Source: Desulfobotulus alkaliphilus (GTDB lineage: Bacteria > Desulfobacterota > Desulfobacteria > Desulfobacterales > ASO4-4). Taken from it: a DNA stretch of 64,000 bases. The stretch's first letter is position 1. The number at the start of each line of letters is the position of its first letter. A program made the position numbers and the translations under genes. The notes beneath the pieces were generated by a model. It searched no databases, was not told the origin of the DNA, and saw only the letters and a list, made by a program, of their open reading frames with translations. The stretch lies in assembly GCF_007830435.1 (NCBI RefSeq), contig NZ_VLLC01000003.1, positions 28,223-92,222 of the forward strand, read 5' to 3'. Shown here in pieces: positions 9,357-17,686 of the stretch.

Positions 9357-10526
9357 ATGCAGCTTTATTTTTTTAAAAATAATTTTTTTTTGTTTTCCGG
9401 TAATTATTTTTTTTATTTTCTGGTTCTTGGTGTTTATTTCCCATATTTTCCCCTCTATTGCCATTATGCTGGTTTTTCAGAAAATCAGATAGGCATAATA
9501 ACCGCCTTAAAAACATTTTCTGCTATTTTTTTTCCGCTGATATGGGCATGGATTGCCGATCGTTTTCATATGCACCGGAGTGTTTTTTTATTGTGTCATT
9601 TCAGTTCTTTTATTTTATGGGGTTTCTTTTTTTTAACAGAATCTTTTTTGATGATGCTGCTGATTATGCTTGTATATGGTCTTTTTCACTCACCTCTTAT
9701 TGGTTTTACGGAAGCCTTTACCGTTGGTTTTCTGGGAGGAAAAAAATCTGGATACGGGAATATCCGTTTATGGGGCTCCGTGGGCTTTATTATTGCCGTA
9801 TGGGGCTGTGGTATTGCGCTGGATTTTCTGTCCCCCTCAATTGTGCTCTGGCTTGTTTTTTCAGGAAGTCTTGCGGGTGCATGGCTTGCCGTTTATACGC
9901 CTGTAAAAAAGAACAGTAATGTCCGGATTTATAAAAAAGATATCATCCGTCTTTTTTCCGGAAACAGTATGGTATTTTTACTGGTCACCTTTATTATGCT
10001 CATGAGTCATGGTGTTTATTACGGATTCTTTTCCATTCATCTTTCAAAAGCAGGGTTTTCAGGTAATTTCATCGGCTTTGTGTGGGCCATGGCCTCCATT
10101 GCAGAAATTTTTGTAATGCTTGGATCCAGATACCTGTTTTATTATTTTTCTTTAAAAAGCCTCATCCTTTTTTCTTTTGCGGCAGCTGTTCTTCGATGGT
10201 GTCTGCTTGCTTTTTCCATTGATCCCATGGTTATTGTTTTAAGCCAGCTTTTACATGCAATTACCTATGGCGTTTTTCATATGACCACGATTCTTTATAT
10301 GGATATTCTTGTGGATGCTGGTGCTAAAACCATAGGGCAGACCGTTCTGAATGCCAGCTCCTATGGCCTTGGACTGATGGTTGGATACCTGGTTGGAGGT
10401 ATGGGGTTTGCCGCTTTAGGTTCTGATATGTTTCTGGTCAGTGCCATAATGGCTTTTTCGGGAGGGGTACTGGCCATGGGCTTGCATTCTCTGAAAATTC
10501 ATTCCAGTCAAGGCGGTACCCGGTAA
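9357..10526 (+). CDS. Major facilitator superfamily transporter, MFS_1-like
   Basis: 389 residues with about 12 hydrophobic helices, in two six-helix halves separated by a basic loop near residue 185 (TPVKKNSNVRIYKKD). The start FFYFLVLGVYFPYFPLYCHYAGFSENQIGI and the loop-2 segment WIADRFHMHR fit the subgroup that includes HcaT-like and nucleoside:proton symporters. The substrate cannot be told from sequence. There is a clear terminator overlapping its 3' end. It stands alone between a mobile element and the convergent pyrE. The ribosome site is weak (GGGAT, 9 bases upstream). Confidence 0.82.
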   Translation: MQLYFFKNNFFLFSGNYFFYFLVLGVYFPYFPLYCHYAGFSENQIGIITALKTFSAIFFPLIWAWIADRFHMHRSVFLLCHFSSFILWGFFFLTESFLMMLLIMLVYGLFHSPLIGFTEAFTVGFLGGKKSGYGNIRLWGSVGFIIAVWGCGIALDFLSPSIVLWLVFSGSLAGAWLAVYTPVKKNSNVRIYKKDIIRLFSGNSMVFLLVTFIMLMSHGVYYGFFSIHLSKAGFSGNFIGFVWAMASIAEIFVMLGSRYLFYYFSLKSLILFSFAAAVLRWCLLAFSIDPMVIVLSQLLHAITYGVFHMTTILYMDILVDAGAKTIGQTVLNASSYGLGLMVGYLVGGMGFAALGSDMFLVSAIMAFSGGVLAMGLHSLKIHSSQGGTR

Positions 10527-10567
10527 AAATTTGTTAAATTATTAGAACTTTACCGGGTACTTTTTTA
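10516..10567 (+). terminator. Terminator of the MFS gene
   Basis: GTACCCGGTAAA (10516-10527) pairs with TTTACCGGGTAC (10549-10560), followed by TTTTTTATTTT. The left stem contains the stop codon. Confidence 0.88.
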
Positions 10568-11155
10568 TTTTAAAAAATGTTCCATCAGTTCAGATCGTGT
10601 CAGTATGGCGGAAGCATCGGAGATATGCTGACGTATATTATCCATACCCCCCTCTTCCCTGTCCACCAATACAATAACCTTGCAGACATCAAGGCCTGTT
10701 TCCATGGCTCTGTTGATGGCTTTGATGGTAGAGCCACCGGTTGTTGCAACATCATCTATGATTACCACCCTGTCACCGGGATTTACATCCCCTTCAACCC
10801 AGCGGATAAGACCATGATCTTTCTGCTCTTTGCGTATGGAAAAAGCCTGCAGTGGTTTACCCTTCAGGCCCGAGGCAAAGGCTGTGGCCATGGCTACGGG
10901 ATCTGCGCCAAAGGTGAGTCCGCCTATGGCATGAACAGAACTGTTCTCCAGTTCTTCCATGATGAGATGGCCAATGAAAAACATTCCTTGGGGATCAAGG
11001 GCCGTTGGTTTGCAATTGATGTAAAAATTGCTTTTTTTTCCTGAAGCAAGGGTAAAACTGTCCGTTTCTGATACCTTAACGGATTTTTTACATAAAAGAT
11101 CGATCAGTGCTTTTTTCATGTCAGAAGGACTTTTGGGCAACTCTGTTGGATTCAT
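10565..11155 (-). CDS. pyrE: Orotate phosphoribosyltransferase
   Basis: Converts orotate and PRPP to OMP in pyrimidine synthesis. The PRPP-binding loop is [13 protein letters not shown]; family features [13 protein letters not shown] near the N terminus and [11 protein letters not shown] are also present. At 196 residues from the ATG at 11155 it is slightly longer than the usual ~185; an internal ATG at 11119 (MKKALIDLL) would give 184. Neither start has a strong ribosome site, so the start is uncertain. The open frame continues upstream to 11353 but that extension has no family resemblance. Confidence 0.92.
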   Translation of the reverse strand: MNPTELPKSPSDMKKALIDLLCKKSVKVSETDSFTLASGKKSNFYINCKPTALDPQGMFFIGHLIMEELENSSVHAIGGLTFGADPVAMATAFASGLKGKPLQAFSIRKEQKDHGLIRWVEGDVNPGDRVVIIDDVATTGGSTIKAINRAMETGLDVCKVIVLVDREEGGMDNIRQHISDASAILTRSELMEHFLK

Positions 11156-11278
11156 GGGACGTCTTTTTCCGTGTGTTTTGATTTTATTATTGGAATTCAG
11201 TTTGTTATGACTGAAAACATGAAAAAGCAGGGGGAATGTCAGCAAACAATAAAGGTTAAGCAGCGTAACGCCAAACCT

Positions 11279-11320
11279 CTGCCGGATTGAAAGAAGTCTT
11301 GGGGTTTGGGGATCCGGCAG
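11279..11320. repeat. Inverted repeat in the pyrE leader region
   Basis: CTGCCGGAT (11279-11287) and ATCCGGCAG (11312-11320) are a perfect 9-bp inverted repeat with a 24-base loop, about 125-165 bases before the pyrE start. CCAAACC/GGTTTGG offers an overlapping alternative pairing. Whether it regulates pyrE is unknown. Confidence 0.4.
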
Positions 11321-11424
11321 TGGTTTGCGGCAGAAAAAACTGTTGGTCAGCACTTTCCGCAGATTTTTTTATACCACGAAGGTCTGAGAAGGGTCAATAA
11401 AGGGACTTTTTGTTTTGTTTTTAT

Positions 11425-11771
11425 GTAATTATTCAGCACAGTTTATTCTGAACTGCCAAAGCTGTAGTTGCAGCAACTTCGTACTATTGCAAGGCTCCGT
11501 GGCTATTTGCAAGTGACATTGCAATCGTTTCGGATCAGAGCTTTGCTGGCCTGTGCGAAAGAAGCGGCAAACTGTCTGACCCGCCACAAAGGCAGCGTAC
11601 CAAGGCCTGCTATGGTAATCAAAAAGCTTATCCTGCCTGTGGCGGGGAGGTTTTGCCGCCTCCGCACAGGGCAAGAAGCTCCCGAATAAGATTGCGTCAC
11701 GGGCAAATAGCCTGGGGCCTGTACATCTGTCTTGCAGGTATGGTACTTGGAAAACTGTGCTGAACAGTTAC
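11425..11771. mobile_element. Non-autonomous IS66-like element, copy 2 (347 bp)
   Basis: Opposite orientation to copy 1: starts GTAATTATTCAGCACAGTTT and ends with the inverse of GTAACTGTTCAGCACAGTTT. Perfect 8-bp duplication GTTTTTAT at 11417-11424 and 11772-11779. It lies between the divergent pyrE and ftsE genes. The long reading frames across it recur in all copies in several frames and are not taken as genes. Confidence 0.9.
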
Positions 11772-12069
11772 GTTTTTATTGAGGATATTTTAAAATTGAA
11801 ATGGAAAGAAAATTTTTTTATAAAAAGATAAGAAACGGAAGTAGTTGAAAAATTTTTGATTTGTGTTGGCTTCAGGTATAAAAAGGGCTTGTGGTATTGA
11901 AAATAAAAATATGATAATAAAAAAATAAACTGAATTATTTCGTCCGTTGGTGCATCTGGAATCTTTTATGGACAGATCAGAATATATAATCCAAAATGAT
12001 TCCCAATTCTTTTCCTTGTTATTTTAATAATGATCTGCTCTCTTTTTTATCCAACCCTGTGAAAAAGGG
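11772..12069. other. Intergenic region upstream of ftsE
   Basis: About 300 AT-rich bases that should contain the promoter of the ftsE-ftsX-envC-ctpA cluster. No convincing -35/-10 pair with good spacing was found. Confidence 0.4.
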
Positions 12070-12795
12070 ATGTTTCCCTCCATGACAGACCCTTCTAAAA
12101 ATATGATTGTCCGGATGTTTGATGTTTATAAGGCCTACGGAAAAACTTCTGCCATTAAAGGTGTTTCCCTTGAGGTGGCTTCCGGCGACATTGTTTTTAT
12201 TACTGGCCCCAGCGGTGCCGGAAAATCAACCCTTTTAAAACTGATATACAAGGCGGAAGTGGCCACTCAGGGTCAGATTATTGTGGATGGTATGAATCTT
12301 TCACGTATCGGATCCCGTCAGCTTCCTGAGCTGAGAAGGCGCCTCGGGGTTATTTTTCAGGATTTTAAACTCATTGCCGGACGCAGTGTTTTTGATAATG
12401 TTGCCCTGGTTCTGGAAGCCGCCGGTGAAAAACCTAAAATAATAGAAAAAAAAGTAATGAGCGTTTTAAGAACCGCAGGTATTGAAGAAAAGGCCCGGGT
12501 TTTTCCCCCTTCCCTTTCCGGCGGTGAACAGCAGCGTGTGGCGGTATCCAGAGCCGTTGTTGGCTCTCCAAGGCTGATTCTGGCGGATGAACCCACAGCC
12601 AGTCTGGACCCGGATTCTGCGGAACAGATCATGCAGCTTCTTGAAACCTTCCATGCACGGGGAGCTACCCTTGTCATTGCAACCCATAACCGGCGTATTA
12701 TTTCCCGGCTGAAAGGCAGAGAAATCCGCCTTGAAAGGGGTTGTGTAAAAACACAGGAAATTTCCTCTGATCATGAAGTGGAGGAAAACCAATGA
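12070..12795 (+). CDS. ftsE: Cell-division ABC transporter ATP-binding protein FtsE
   Basis: Cytoplasmic ATPase of the FtsEX complex, which activates septal peptidoglycan hydrolases through a periplasmic partner rather than transporting a solute. Walker A is GPSGAGKST (residues 46-54), the Q-loop is IFQDFKL, the signature is LSGGEQQR, Walker B LILADEPT, and the switch histidine is in VIATHNRR. The sequence carries a 30-40 residue acidic tail ending SSDHEVEENQ. Three possible starts (12070, 12082, 12103) lack a clear ribosome site; the canonical FtsE N terminus begins at MIVRMFDVYKAYG. It overlaps ftsX by 4 bases. Confidence 0.95.
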   Translation: MFPSMTDPSKNMIVRMFDVYKAYGKTSAIKGVSLEVASGDIVFITGPSGAGKSTLLKLIYKAEVATQGQIIVDGMNLSRIGSRQLPELRRRLGVIFQDFKLIAGRSVFDNVALVLEAAGEKPKIIEKKVMSVLRTAGIEEKARVFPPSLSGGEQQRVAVSRAVVGSPRLILADEPTASLDPDSAEQIMQLLETFHARGATLVIATHNRRIISRLKGREIRLERGCVKTQEISSDHEVEENQ

Positions 12796-13682
12796 AGGAT
12801 CTGTGGATACGGCATTTCCGTCATGCCCTGAAGGATATGAGAAGCCACCGTTTTTTACATGGAATAACATGGATAACCATTGTTTTATCCATTATCCTTT
12901 CCGGTACATTTACGCTTTTTGCTTCCAATGCCGCTGATGTTATTTCCTCATGGAGAGCCGGTGTCCGTATTTTGGCCTATCTGGAAGAAGGTCATACGGA
13001 GCAGGACCGTCTGCGTATTCATAATATCCTGAAAGAAAACAATCTGATTTCTGATGTCCGTTTCATATCGAAAACTGAAGCCCTTGAATCCTTACGAAGC
13101 CGTATGCAGAGACATTCCGCCGTATTTCAGAACCTGCCCGAAAATCCCCTCCCCGATGCCTTTGAGCTGAGGGTACGGGTGGAAGGCAACAGCTGGGACA
13201 CAGTGGAAGAGGTGGCCCTGTATGTTGAAAAAATAAAAAACATTGAGGATGTGGAATATGGTGGTCAGTGGGTAGGACGTTTTCTTAAGGTGATTGCCAT
13301 GCTGCGTCTCGCTGCTCTGGGAATGGGAAGCCTTTTTTTTCTTATTTCGGTTTTTATTGTGGCCAATACCATCCGCCTTGCATTCTATTCCCGCAAGGAA
13401 GAGGTTGAAATCATGCGTCTTGTGGGAGCGGAAGAGGGATTCATCAAGGCACCCTTTTATATTCAGGGCCTGATTCTGGGGTTTTCCGGAGGCCTTGGGG
13501 GCATGCTGATTCTTTTTCTGACCTATATAACCCTTACCTTCAGGATGGATGCAACCTTTACCGCCCTGGCCTTTGATTTTTCTTTTTTACCACTGCACAC
13601 CGTTGCGGTTATGGTTGGTGTTTCCACCCTTATCGGATGGATGGGGGCCTATCTTTCCTTTCGGCAGGAAGTGGTTGAATGA
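12792..13682 (+). CDS. ftsX: Cell-division protein FtsX
   Basis: Membrane partner of FtsE, 296 residues. The order is a cytoplasmic N terminus, TM1 (about residues 22-45), a periplasmic domain of ~110 residues that binds the hydrolase activator, then three further TM helices in the FtsX/MacB-type permease domain (AALGMGSLFFLISVFIVANTI onwards). RKEEVEIMRLVGA is the coupling segment characteristic of FtsX. Its ATGA overlaps ftsE and the next gene begins within its stop, so the three are translationally coupled. Confidence 0.95.
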   Translation: MKDLWIRHFRHALKDMRSHRFLHGITWITIVLSIILSGTFTLFASNAADVISSWRAGVRILAYLEEGHTEQDRLRIHNILKENNLISDVRFISKTEALESLRSRMQRHSAVFQNLPENPLPDAFELRVRVEGNSWDTVEEVALYVEKIKNIEDVEYGGQWVGRFLKVIAMLRLAALGMGSLFFLISVFIVANTIRLAFYSRKEEVEIMRLVGAEEGFIKAPFYIQGLILGFSGGLGGMLILFLTYITLTFRMDATFTALAFDFSFLPLHTVAVMVGVSTLIGWMGAYLSFRQEVVE

Positions 13683-15031
13683 TGGTCCGGCTCTGTTTTT
13701 TTATTTTTTTGGTATATTTGATCAGCCTGTCTTCTGCCCTTGCCCATGACATGGTTCGTGTGGAAGTGGACCGTCTGAATATGCGCAGTGGGCCAGACAG
13801 AAATACTCCCGTAGTCATGGTTCTGTCCAGGGGCGACAGGGTTCGTATTCTTGGTGAAAGGGATGGGTGGGTACGGGTTATTTCCGGAAATAATGAAGGG
13901 TATCTGAGGGACAGGCCTGTTTATATAAAAAGAATATCATCCGCTAATCAGGAAATGGACAGCGTAAAAAAGGAAAGGGAAGAGGTTCTTTCAAGGATAC
14001 AGGAACAGCAGAGTCTGCTGAGCCGTTACAGACAAAGGGAAACCAATGTTATTGCAGGTCTGAATGCCATTGATAAAACCCTCAATGAGGTGGGTGCAAG
14101 ACTTGCCTCCATTCGCAGGGAGCAGGATAAACTCCTTGAGCAGCGCAGGCAGACCAGGGAGATGATTGCTGAACTGAAAAAAGAAAATACGGAAAAAAAA
14201 GAGGTGGTGGCAAAGCGGCTGACAGCCCTTTACAAGCTGGAAGGAACGGGCCGCATGGCTTTGCTCACCTCAACGGATAGCATCTATGAATTTTCTGTCC
14301 ATAAAAAAGCCCTGGAAAAAGTTCTGCAGATGGATGATCGTATTCTTATGGAGCAGGTTCAGCGCATTCAGGAATTCAATCTTTTATCCGAACGCCTGAA
14401 TAAGGAAGAAGAACGTATTGCCGATGCCGCACAGAGGGCTGCGGATCAGCAGCGCATTCAGAGGGCGGAAAAGGAAAAAAGGAAGAATCTTTTAAATGAT
14501 ATCCGTACAAAACAGCAGCATGGCCTTGCTGCCGTTGCGGCACTGGAAGAGGTTAAAGGAAAGCTGGATCAGACCATTGAAAGGCTTTCCCGAAGAAAAG
14601 CAACACCTTCCCAGCCATCCGGGCCCTTTGAAAAATTCAAGGGCTTGCTTGATATGCCCGTGAACGGTACAATCATTTCCCGTTTTGGGTACAGAAGAAA
14701 TCCGGAACTCAATGTACAGACATTCCAGAGCGGTATTGGCATAAGGGCAGATCGCGGAGAACCTGTCCGGGCATTTTTTTCAGGTACCGTTATTTTTGCG
14801 GACTGGTTCACAGGGTACGGAAATATGATGATTCTGGATCATGGGGATCATTACTATTCGGTCTATGCCCATGCCGAAGAGCTTTTTAAAAAAACAGGGG
14901 ACAGTGTGAACCGCAATGAAGTCATTGCCACTGTAGGGGATGCGGGCTCCCTTTCCGGATCCATGCTGCATTTTGAAATACGCAGGCAAGGAAAACCCAT
15001 AGACCCTATGCTGTGGGTCAAAAGCGGCTAA
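13679..15031 (+). CDS. envC: EnvC-like murein hydrolase activator (SH3b, coiled coil, degenerate LytM domain)
   Basis: Periplasmic partner expected to be controlled by FtsEX. Residues 1-22 form a signal peptide; residues 25-85 a bacterial SH3 domain (VDRLNMRSGPDRNTPVV); about 93-300 a long coiled coil; about 325-450 an M23/LytM domain (ISRFGYRRNPEL ... LHFEIRRQGKPIDPMLWV). Two metal ligands of active M23 peptidases look lost: the usual H-x-G-x-D region reads FQSGIGIRADRG. The domain is therefore probably a non-catalytic activator, as in EnvC. Unlike E. coli EnvC it has an N-terminal SH3 domain. It overlaps ftsX by 4 bases. Confidence 0.88.
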   Translation: MMVRLCFFIFLVYLISLSSALAHDMVRVEVDRLNMRSGPDRNTPVVMVLSRGDRVRILGERDGWVRVISGNNEGYLRDRPVYIKRISSANQEMDSVKKEREEVLSRIQEQQSLLSRYRQRETNVIAGLNAIDKTLNEVGARLASIRREQDKLLEQRRQTREMIAELKKENTEKKEVVAKRLTALYKLEGTGRMALLTSTDSIYEFSVHKKALEKVLQMDDRILMEQVQRIQEFNLLSERLNKEEERIADAAQRAADQQRIQRAEKEKRKNLLNDIRTKQQHGLAAVAALEEVKGKLDQTIERLSRRKATPSQPSGPFEKFKGLLDMPVNGTIISRFGYRRNPELNVQTFQSGIGIRADRGEPVRAFFSGTVIFADWFTGYGNMMILDHGDHYYSVYAHAEELFKKTGDSVNRNEVIATVGDAGSLSGSMLHFEIRRQGKPIDPMLWVKSG

Positions 15032-15094
15032 ACCATAATAAACAGGATAAAAAACTGGTTTTTTTAAAGTCAGGTATCCTCCCAAGGAGTTCTC

Positions 15095-16417
15095 ATGCCT
15101 TTTAAAATGTCAAGAGCACGTTATATTCTGGCGGCAACAGGTATTGCCGTTCTCATGATTCTGGGTTCCGCCGGTTTTCACAAAACGGTTTTTGCAAGGG
15201 GAAGTGCAGAGACTTATAAGGGACTTAAGGTTTTCAGTGATGTTATAGAAGAAATCGAAGCCAATTATGTGGATGAGGTAAAGACCGAAGACCTCATTAA
15301 AAAAGCCATTCAGGGCATGGTTGGCAGCCTTGATCCCCATTCGGCATTTCTTCCGCCCGAAGCCTTTGAGGATCTTCAGACCGATACCAAAGGCGAATTT
15401 GGCGGTATCGGTATTGTCATTACCACCAAGGACGGACTTCTCACGGTTGTTTCGCCCATCGAGGGAACACCGGCCTTTAAGGCTGGAATAGAAGCGGAAG
15501 ATGTGATTGTGGAAGTGGATGGTGAATCCACCAAAGACATGATGCTCTGGGAAGCTGTAAAAAGGATGCGTGGCCCCAAGGGAGAAGCCGTAGAAATAAA
15601 GATTTTCCGTAAAGGCCTTTCCGATCCCCTCGAATTTACGCTGATACGGGACATGATTCCCATAGAAAGTGTGCGCTATGCGGTTCTTCGGCCCGGATAC
15701 GGTTATGTCTGGGTAACCAATTTCCGTGAAAATACAACGGATGATCTGAAAAAAGCTCTTCAGATCATCAAACAGGAAAACAGCCTGAAAGGTCTGGTGC
15801 TGGATCTCAGGGCCAACCCCGGTGGTCTTCTGGATCAGTCTGTTTCAGTCGCGGATCTCTTCCTTGACGGAGGAGATATTGTTTCCATACAGGGAAGAAA
15901 AAGGGCGAATCCTCAGGTATTTCGGGCGAAAAGAAGGGGTACGGAACCCGCTTATCCCATGGTTGTTCTGATTAATTCGGGCAGTGCCAGTGCCTCAGAA
16001 ATTGTGGCAGGAGCCCTTCAGGATCATAAAAGGGCAGTTATTCTGGGCACAACTTCCTTTGGTAAAGGCTCCGTTCAGACAGTGCGGCCTTTAAAAGACG
16101 GATATGCCCTGAAATATACCATTGCCCGTTATTATACCCCCCTTGGCAGATCCATTCAGGCAGAAGGTATTGTGCCGGATATCCGGGTTCCCCATCTGAT
16201 CCTTGAAGAAGATAAAAAAGAAGAAGACCGTTTTTTCCATGAGCGGGATCTGAAAAACCATATTGACGGAAAGGGTCTTTCAGACTCTGAAGGCGTTTCA
16301 GAAGAAAAAAAGGAAATAGTTTCTTCGGGCCTGGATTTAAAAAAGCTCATGAGAGATCAGCAGGTACAGAGGGCGCTGGATATTCTGATTGGTTATAGTA
16401 TTTTTGATAAAAAATAA
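15095..16417 (+). CDS. ctpA: S41 carboxy-terminal processing protease
   Basis: Periplasmic serine protease of the CtpA/Prc family, 440 residues. It has an N-terminal signal or anchor (about residues 9-30), a PDZ domain near 100-180 (GIGIVITTKDGLLTVVSPIEG) and the S41 catalytic core with the nucleophile in NSGSASASEIV and the lysine in GTTSFGKGSVQ. The tail after ~385 is charged. AAGGAG lies 7 bases before the ATG. It sits between envC and yibQ, so it may trim division or cell-wall proteins. It is followed by a strong terminator. Confidence 0.95.
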   Translation: MPFKMSRARYILAATGIAVLMILGSAGFHKTVFARGSAETYKGLKVFSDVIEEIEANYVDEVKTEDLIKKAIQGMVGSLDPHSAFLPPEAFEDLQTDTKGEFGGIGIVITTKDGLLTVVSPIEGTPAFKAGIEAEDVIVEVDGESTKDMMLWEAVKRMRGPKGEAVEIKIFRKGLSDPLEFTLIRDMIPIESVRYAVLRPGYGYVWVTNFRENTTDDLKKALQIIKQENSLKGLVLDLRANPGGLLDQSVSVADLFLDGGDIVSIQGRKRANPQVFRAKRRGTEPAYPMVVLINSGSASASEIVAGALQDHKRAVILGTTSFGKGSVQTVRPLKDGYALKYTIARYYTPLGRSIQAEGIVPDIRVPHLILEEDKKEEDRFFHERDLKNHIDGKGLSDSEGVSEEKKEIVSSGLDLKKLMRDQQVQRALDILIGYSIFDKK

Positions 16418-16491
16418 GATGATTTAAAAGGTATCCATATTTTTTTCATTTAATAAAAACATTGGTTCTTCCGAATCAGGATGAGATGAAT

Positions 16492-16523
16492 AAAAACCGC
16501 CGCATGATCTGCGGCGGTTTTTT
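16492..16523 (+). terminator. Terminator after ctpA
   Basis: AACCGCCGC and GCGGCGGTT form a perfect GC-rich stem around ATGATCT, followed by TTTTTT. It separates ftsE-ftsX-envC-ctpA from yibQ-asnS. Confidence 0.92.
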
Positions 16524-16563
16524 CTGTATCCTTGAAGGGCCAAATATATAAAGCGATTTTTGT

Positions 16564-17676
16564 ATGACCAAAAAAAAAATAACAAAAACCGGTGAAAAAA
16601 AGAAAGCAGCAGGAAAAACCGGAGCCAGAAAATCCCCTGCAAAGAAGGCTTCCGCTTCCAAAGGTAAAAAGAGTTCTCCTCCTTCTGAAACCAATCAGGG
16701 CCCCATGGCACTTTTACTTCTCCTGATTCTTGTGGTGGGAACAGGGTTGGCAGCCCACCTTTTTTTTAAGCCGTCCCAGAGGGATGTCTCCCTTAAAGGG
16801 GATAAAGATATTTCCTCTCCCCTCTCCCGTATTCATAAAGAACCAAGGGTTATCAAGCCGGAAAAACCAGTCTTAACCATTGAAAAAACATTAAAAAAAC
16901 CGGAAATAATCCGTCAGGAGGAAAAAAGCATTCCCACCTACGAGGTGTTTCCCAAAAAGGAAGTGGAAAGGGAGAGGGTCCAGCCTGTAAAGGAAAAAAG
17001 GCCTGACCAACCGGTGGTTGCCATTATTATCGACGATATGGGCTATGATCCTGCCATTGCCGAAGCCTTTATGGCTCTGGACATTCCCCTGACTTTTTCC
17101 GTCCTTCCCCACAGTCCCCATGGTGTGAGAATAGCAAACAGGGCCCATGAAAGGGGGTATGAAGTGATGCTGCACCTTCCCATGCAGCCCGTGGAATATC
17201 CCCGTATCCATCCGGGACCGGGTGCTTTGTTCCTTTCAATGGAGCCTGACGAACTGATAGAGACTTTAAGGCATAATCTCTCGGCCATTCCCCATATCCG
17301 GGGTGTAAACAACCACATGGGCTCCGCCCTTACGGCATCGGAATCCCATATCAATCAGATTTTTACGGTGTTAAAAAAAGAAAATCTGTTTTTTATTGAC
17401 AGCAGAACAGCCGCAGACAGCCGGTGCCGCCCCTCTGCCAGAATGTTTCAGCTTCCCTTTGCCGAAAGGGATGTTTTTTTAGATCATATCCAGCATAAAG
17501 ATGCCATAAAAAGGGAGCTGGACCGGCTTTTTCGCATCGCAGACAAGCATGGCAATGCTCTGGGTATCGGTCATCCCCACAGGGTTACCCTGGAAGAACT
17601 TCAGCGGGTACTTCCCGGGGTGAAGGACAGATACCGCTTTGTTTATGCCTCTGAATTTGTGGCCTTTGTGGAGTAA
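16564..17676 (+). CDS. Divergent polysaccharide deacetylase family protein (YibQ-like)
   Basis: 370 residues: a lysine-rich cytoplasmic N terminus (about residues 1-45), one TM helix (ALLLLLILVVGTGLAAHLFF), a charged linker, then the divergent polysaccharide deacetylase domain from about residue 147 (PVVAIIIDDMGYD, LTFSVLPHSPHG, HLPMQPVEYP, GVNNHMGSALT, IGHPHR). The aspartates and histidines of the fold are present but the substrate is unproven; peptidoglycan is possible. In enterobacteria yibQ follows envC, matching the order here. No strong ribosome site precedes the ATG. Confidence 0.85.
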   Translation: MTKKKITKTGEKKKAAGKTGARKSPAKKASASKGKKSSPPSETNQGPMALLLLLILVVGTGLAAHLFFKPSQRDVSLKGDKDISSPLSRIHKEPRVIKPEKPVLTIEKTLKKPEIIRQEEKSIPTYEVFPKKEVERERVQPVKEKRPDQPVVAIIIDDMGYDPAIAEAFMALDIPLTFSVLPHSPHGVRIANRAHERGYEVMLHLPMQPVEYPRIHPGPGALFLSMEPDELIETLRHNLSAIPHIRGVNNHMGSALTASESHINQIFTVLKKENLFFIDSRTAADSRCRPSARMFQLPFAERDVFLDHIQHKDAIKRELDRLFRIADKHGNALGIGHPHRVTLEELQRVLPGVKDRYRFVYASEFVAFVE

Positions 17677-17686
17677 AGGAAAAAAA

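Noticed and set aside
11429..11674. Conserved 81-residue ORF (MPCAEAAKPPRHRQDKLFDY start) in several element copies
   Set aside because: Copies keep two or three frames open at once and lack ribosome sites; the shared frames follow from recent copying of the same DNA, not from coding selection.
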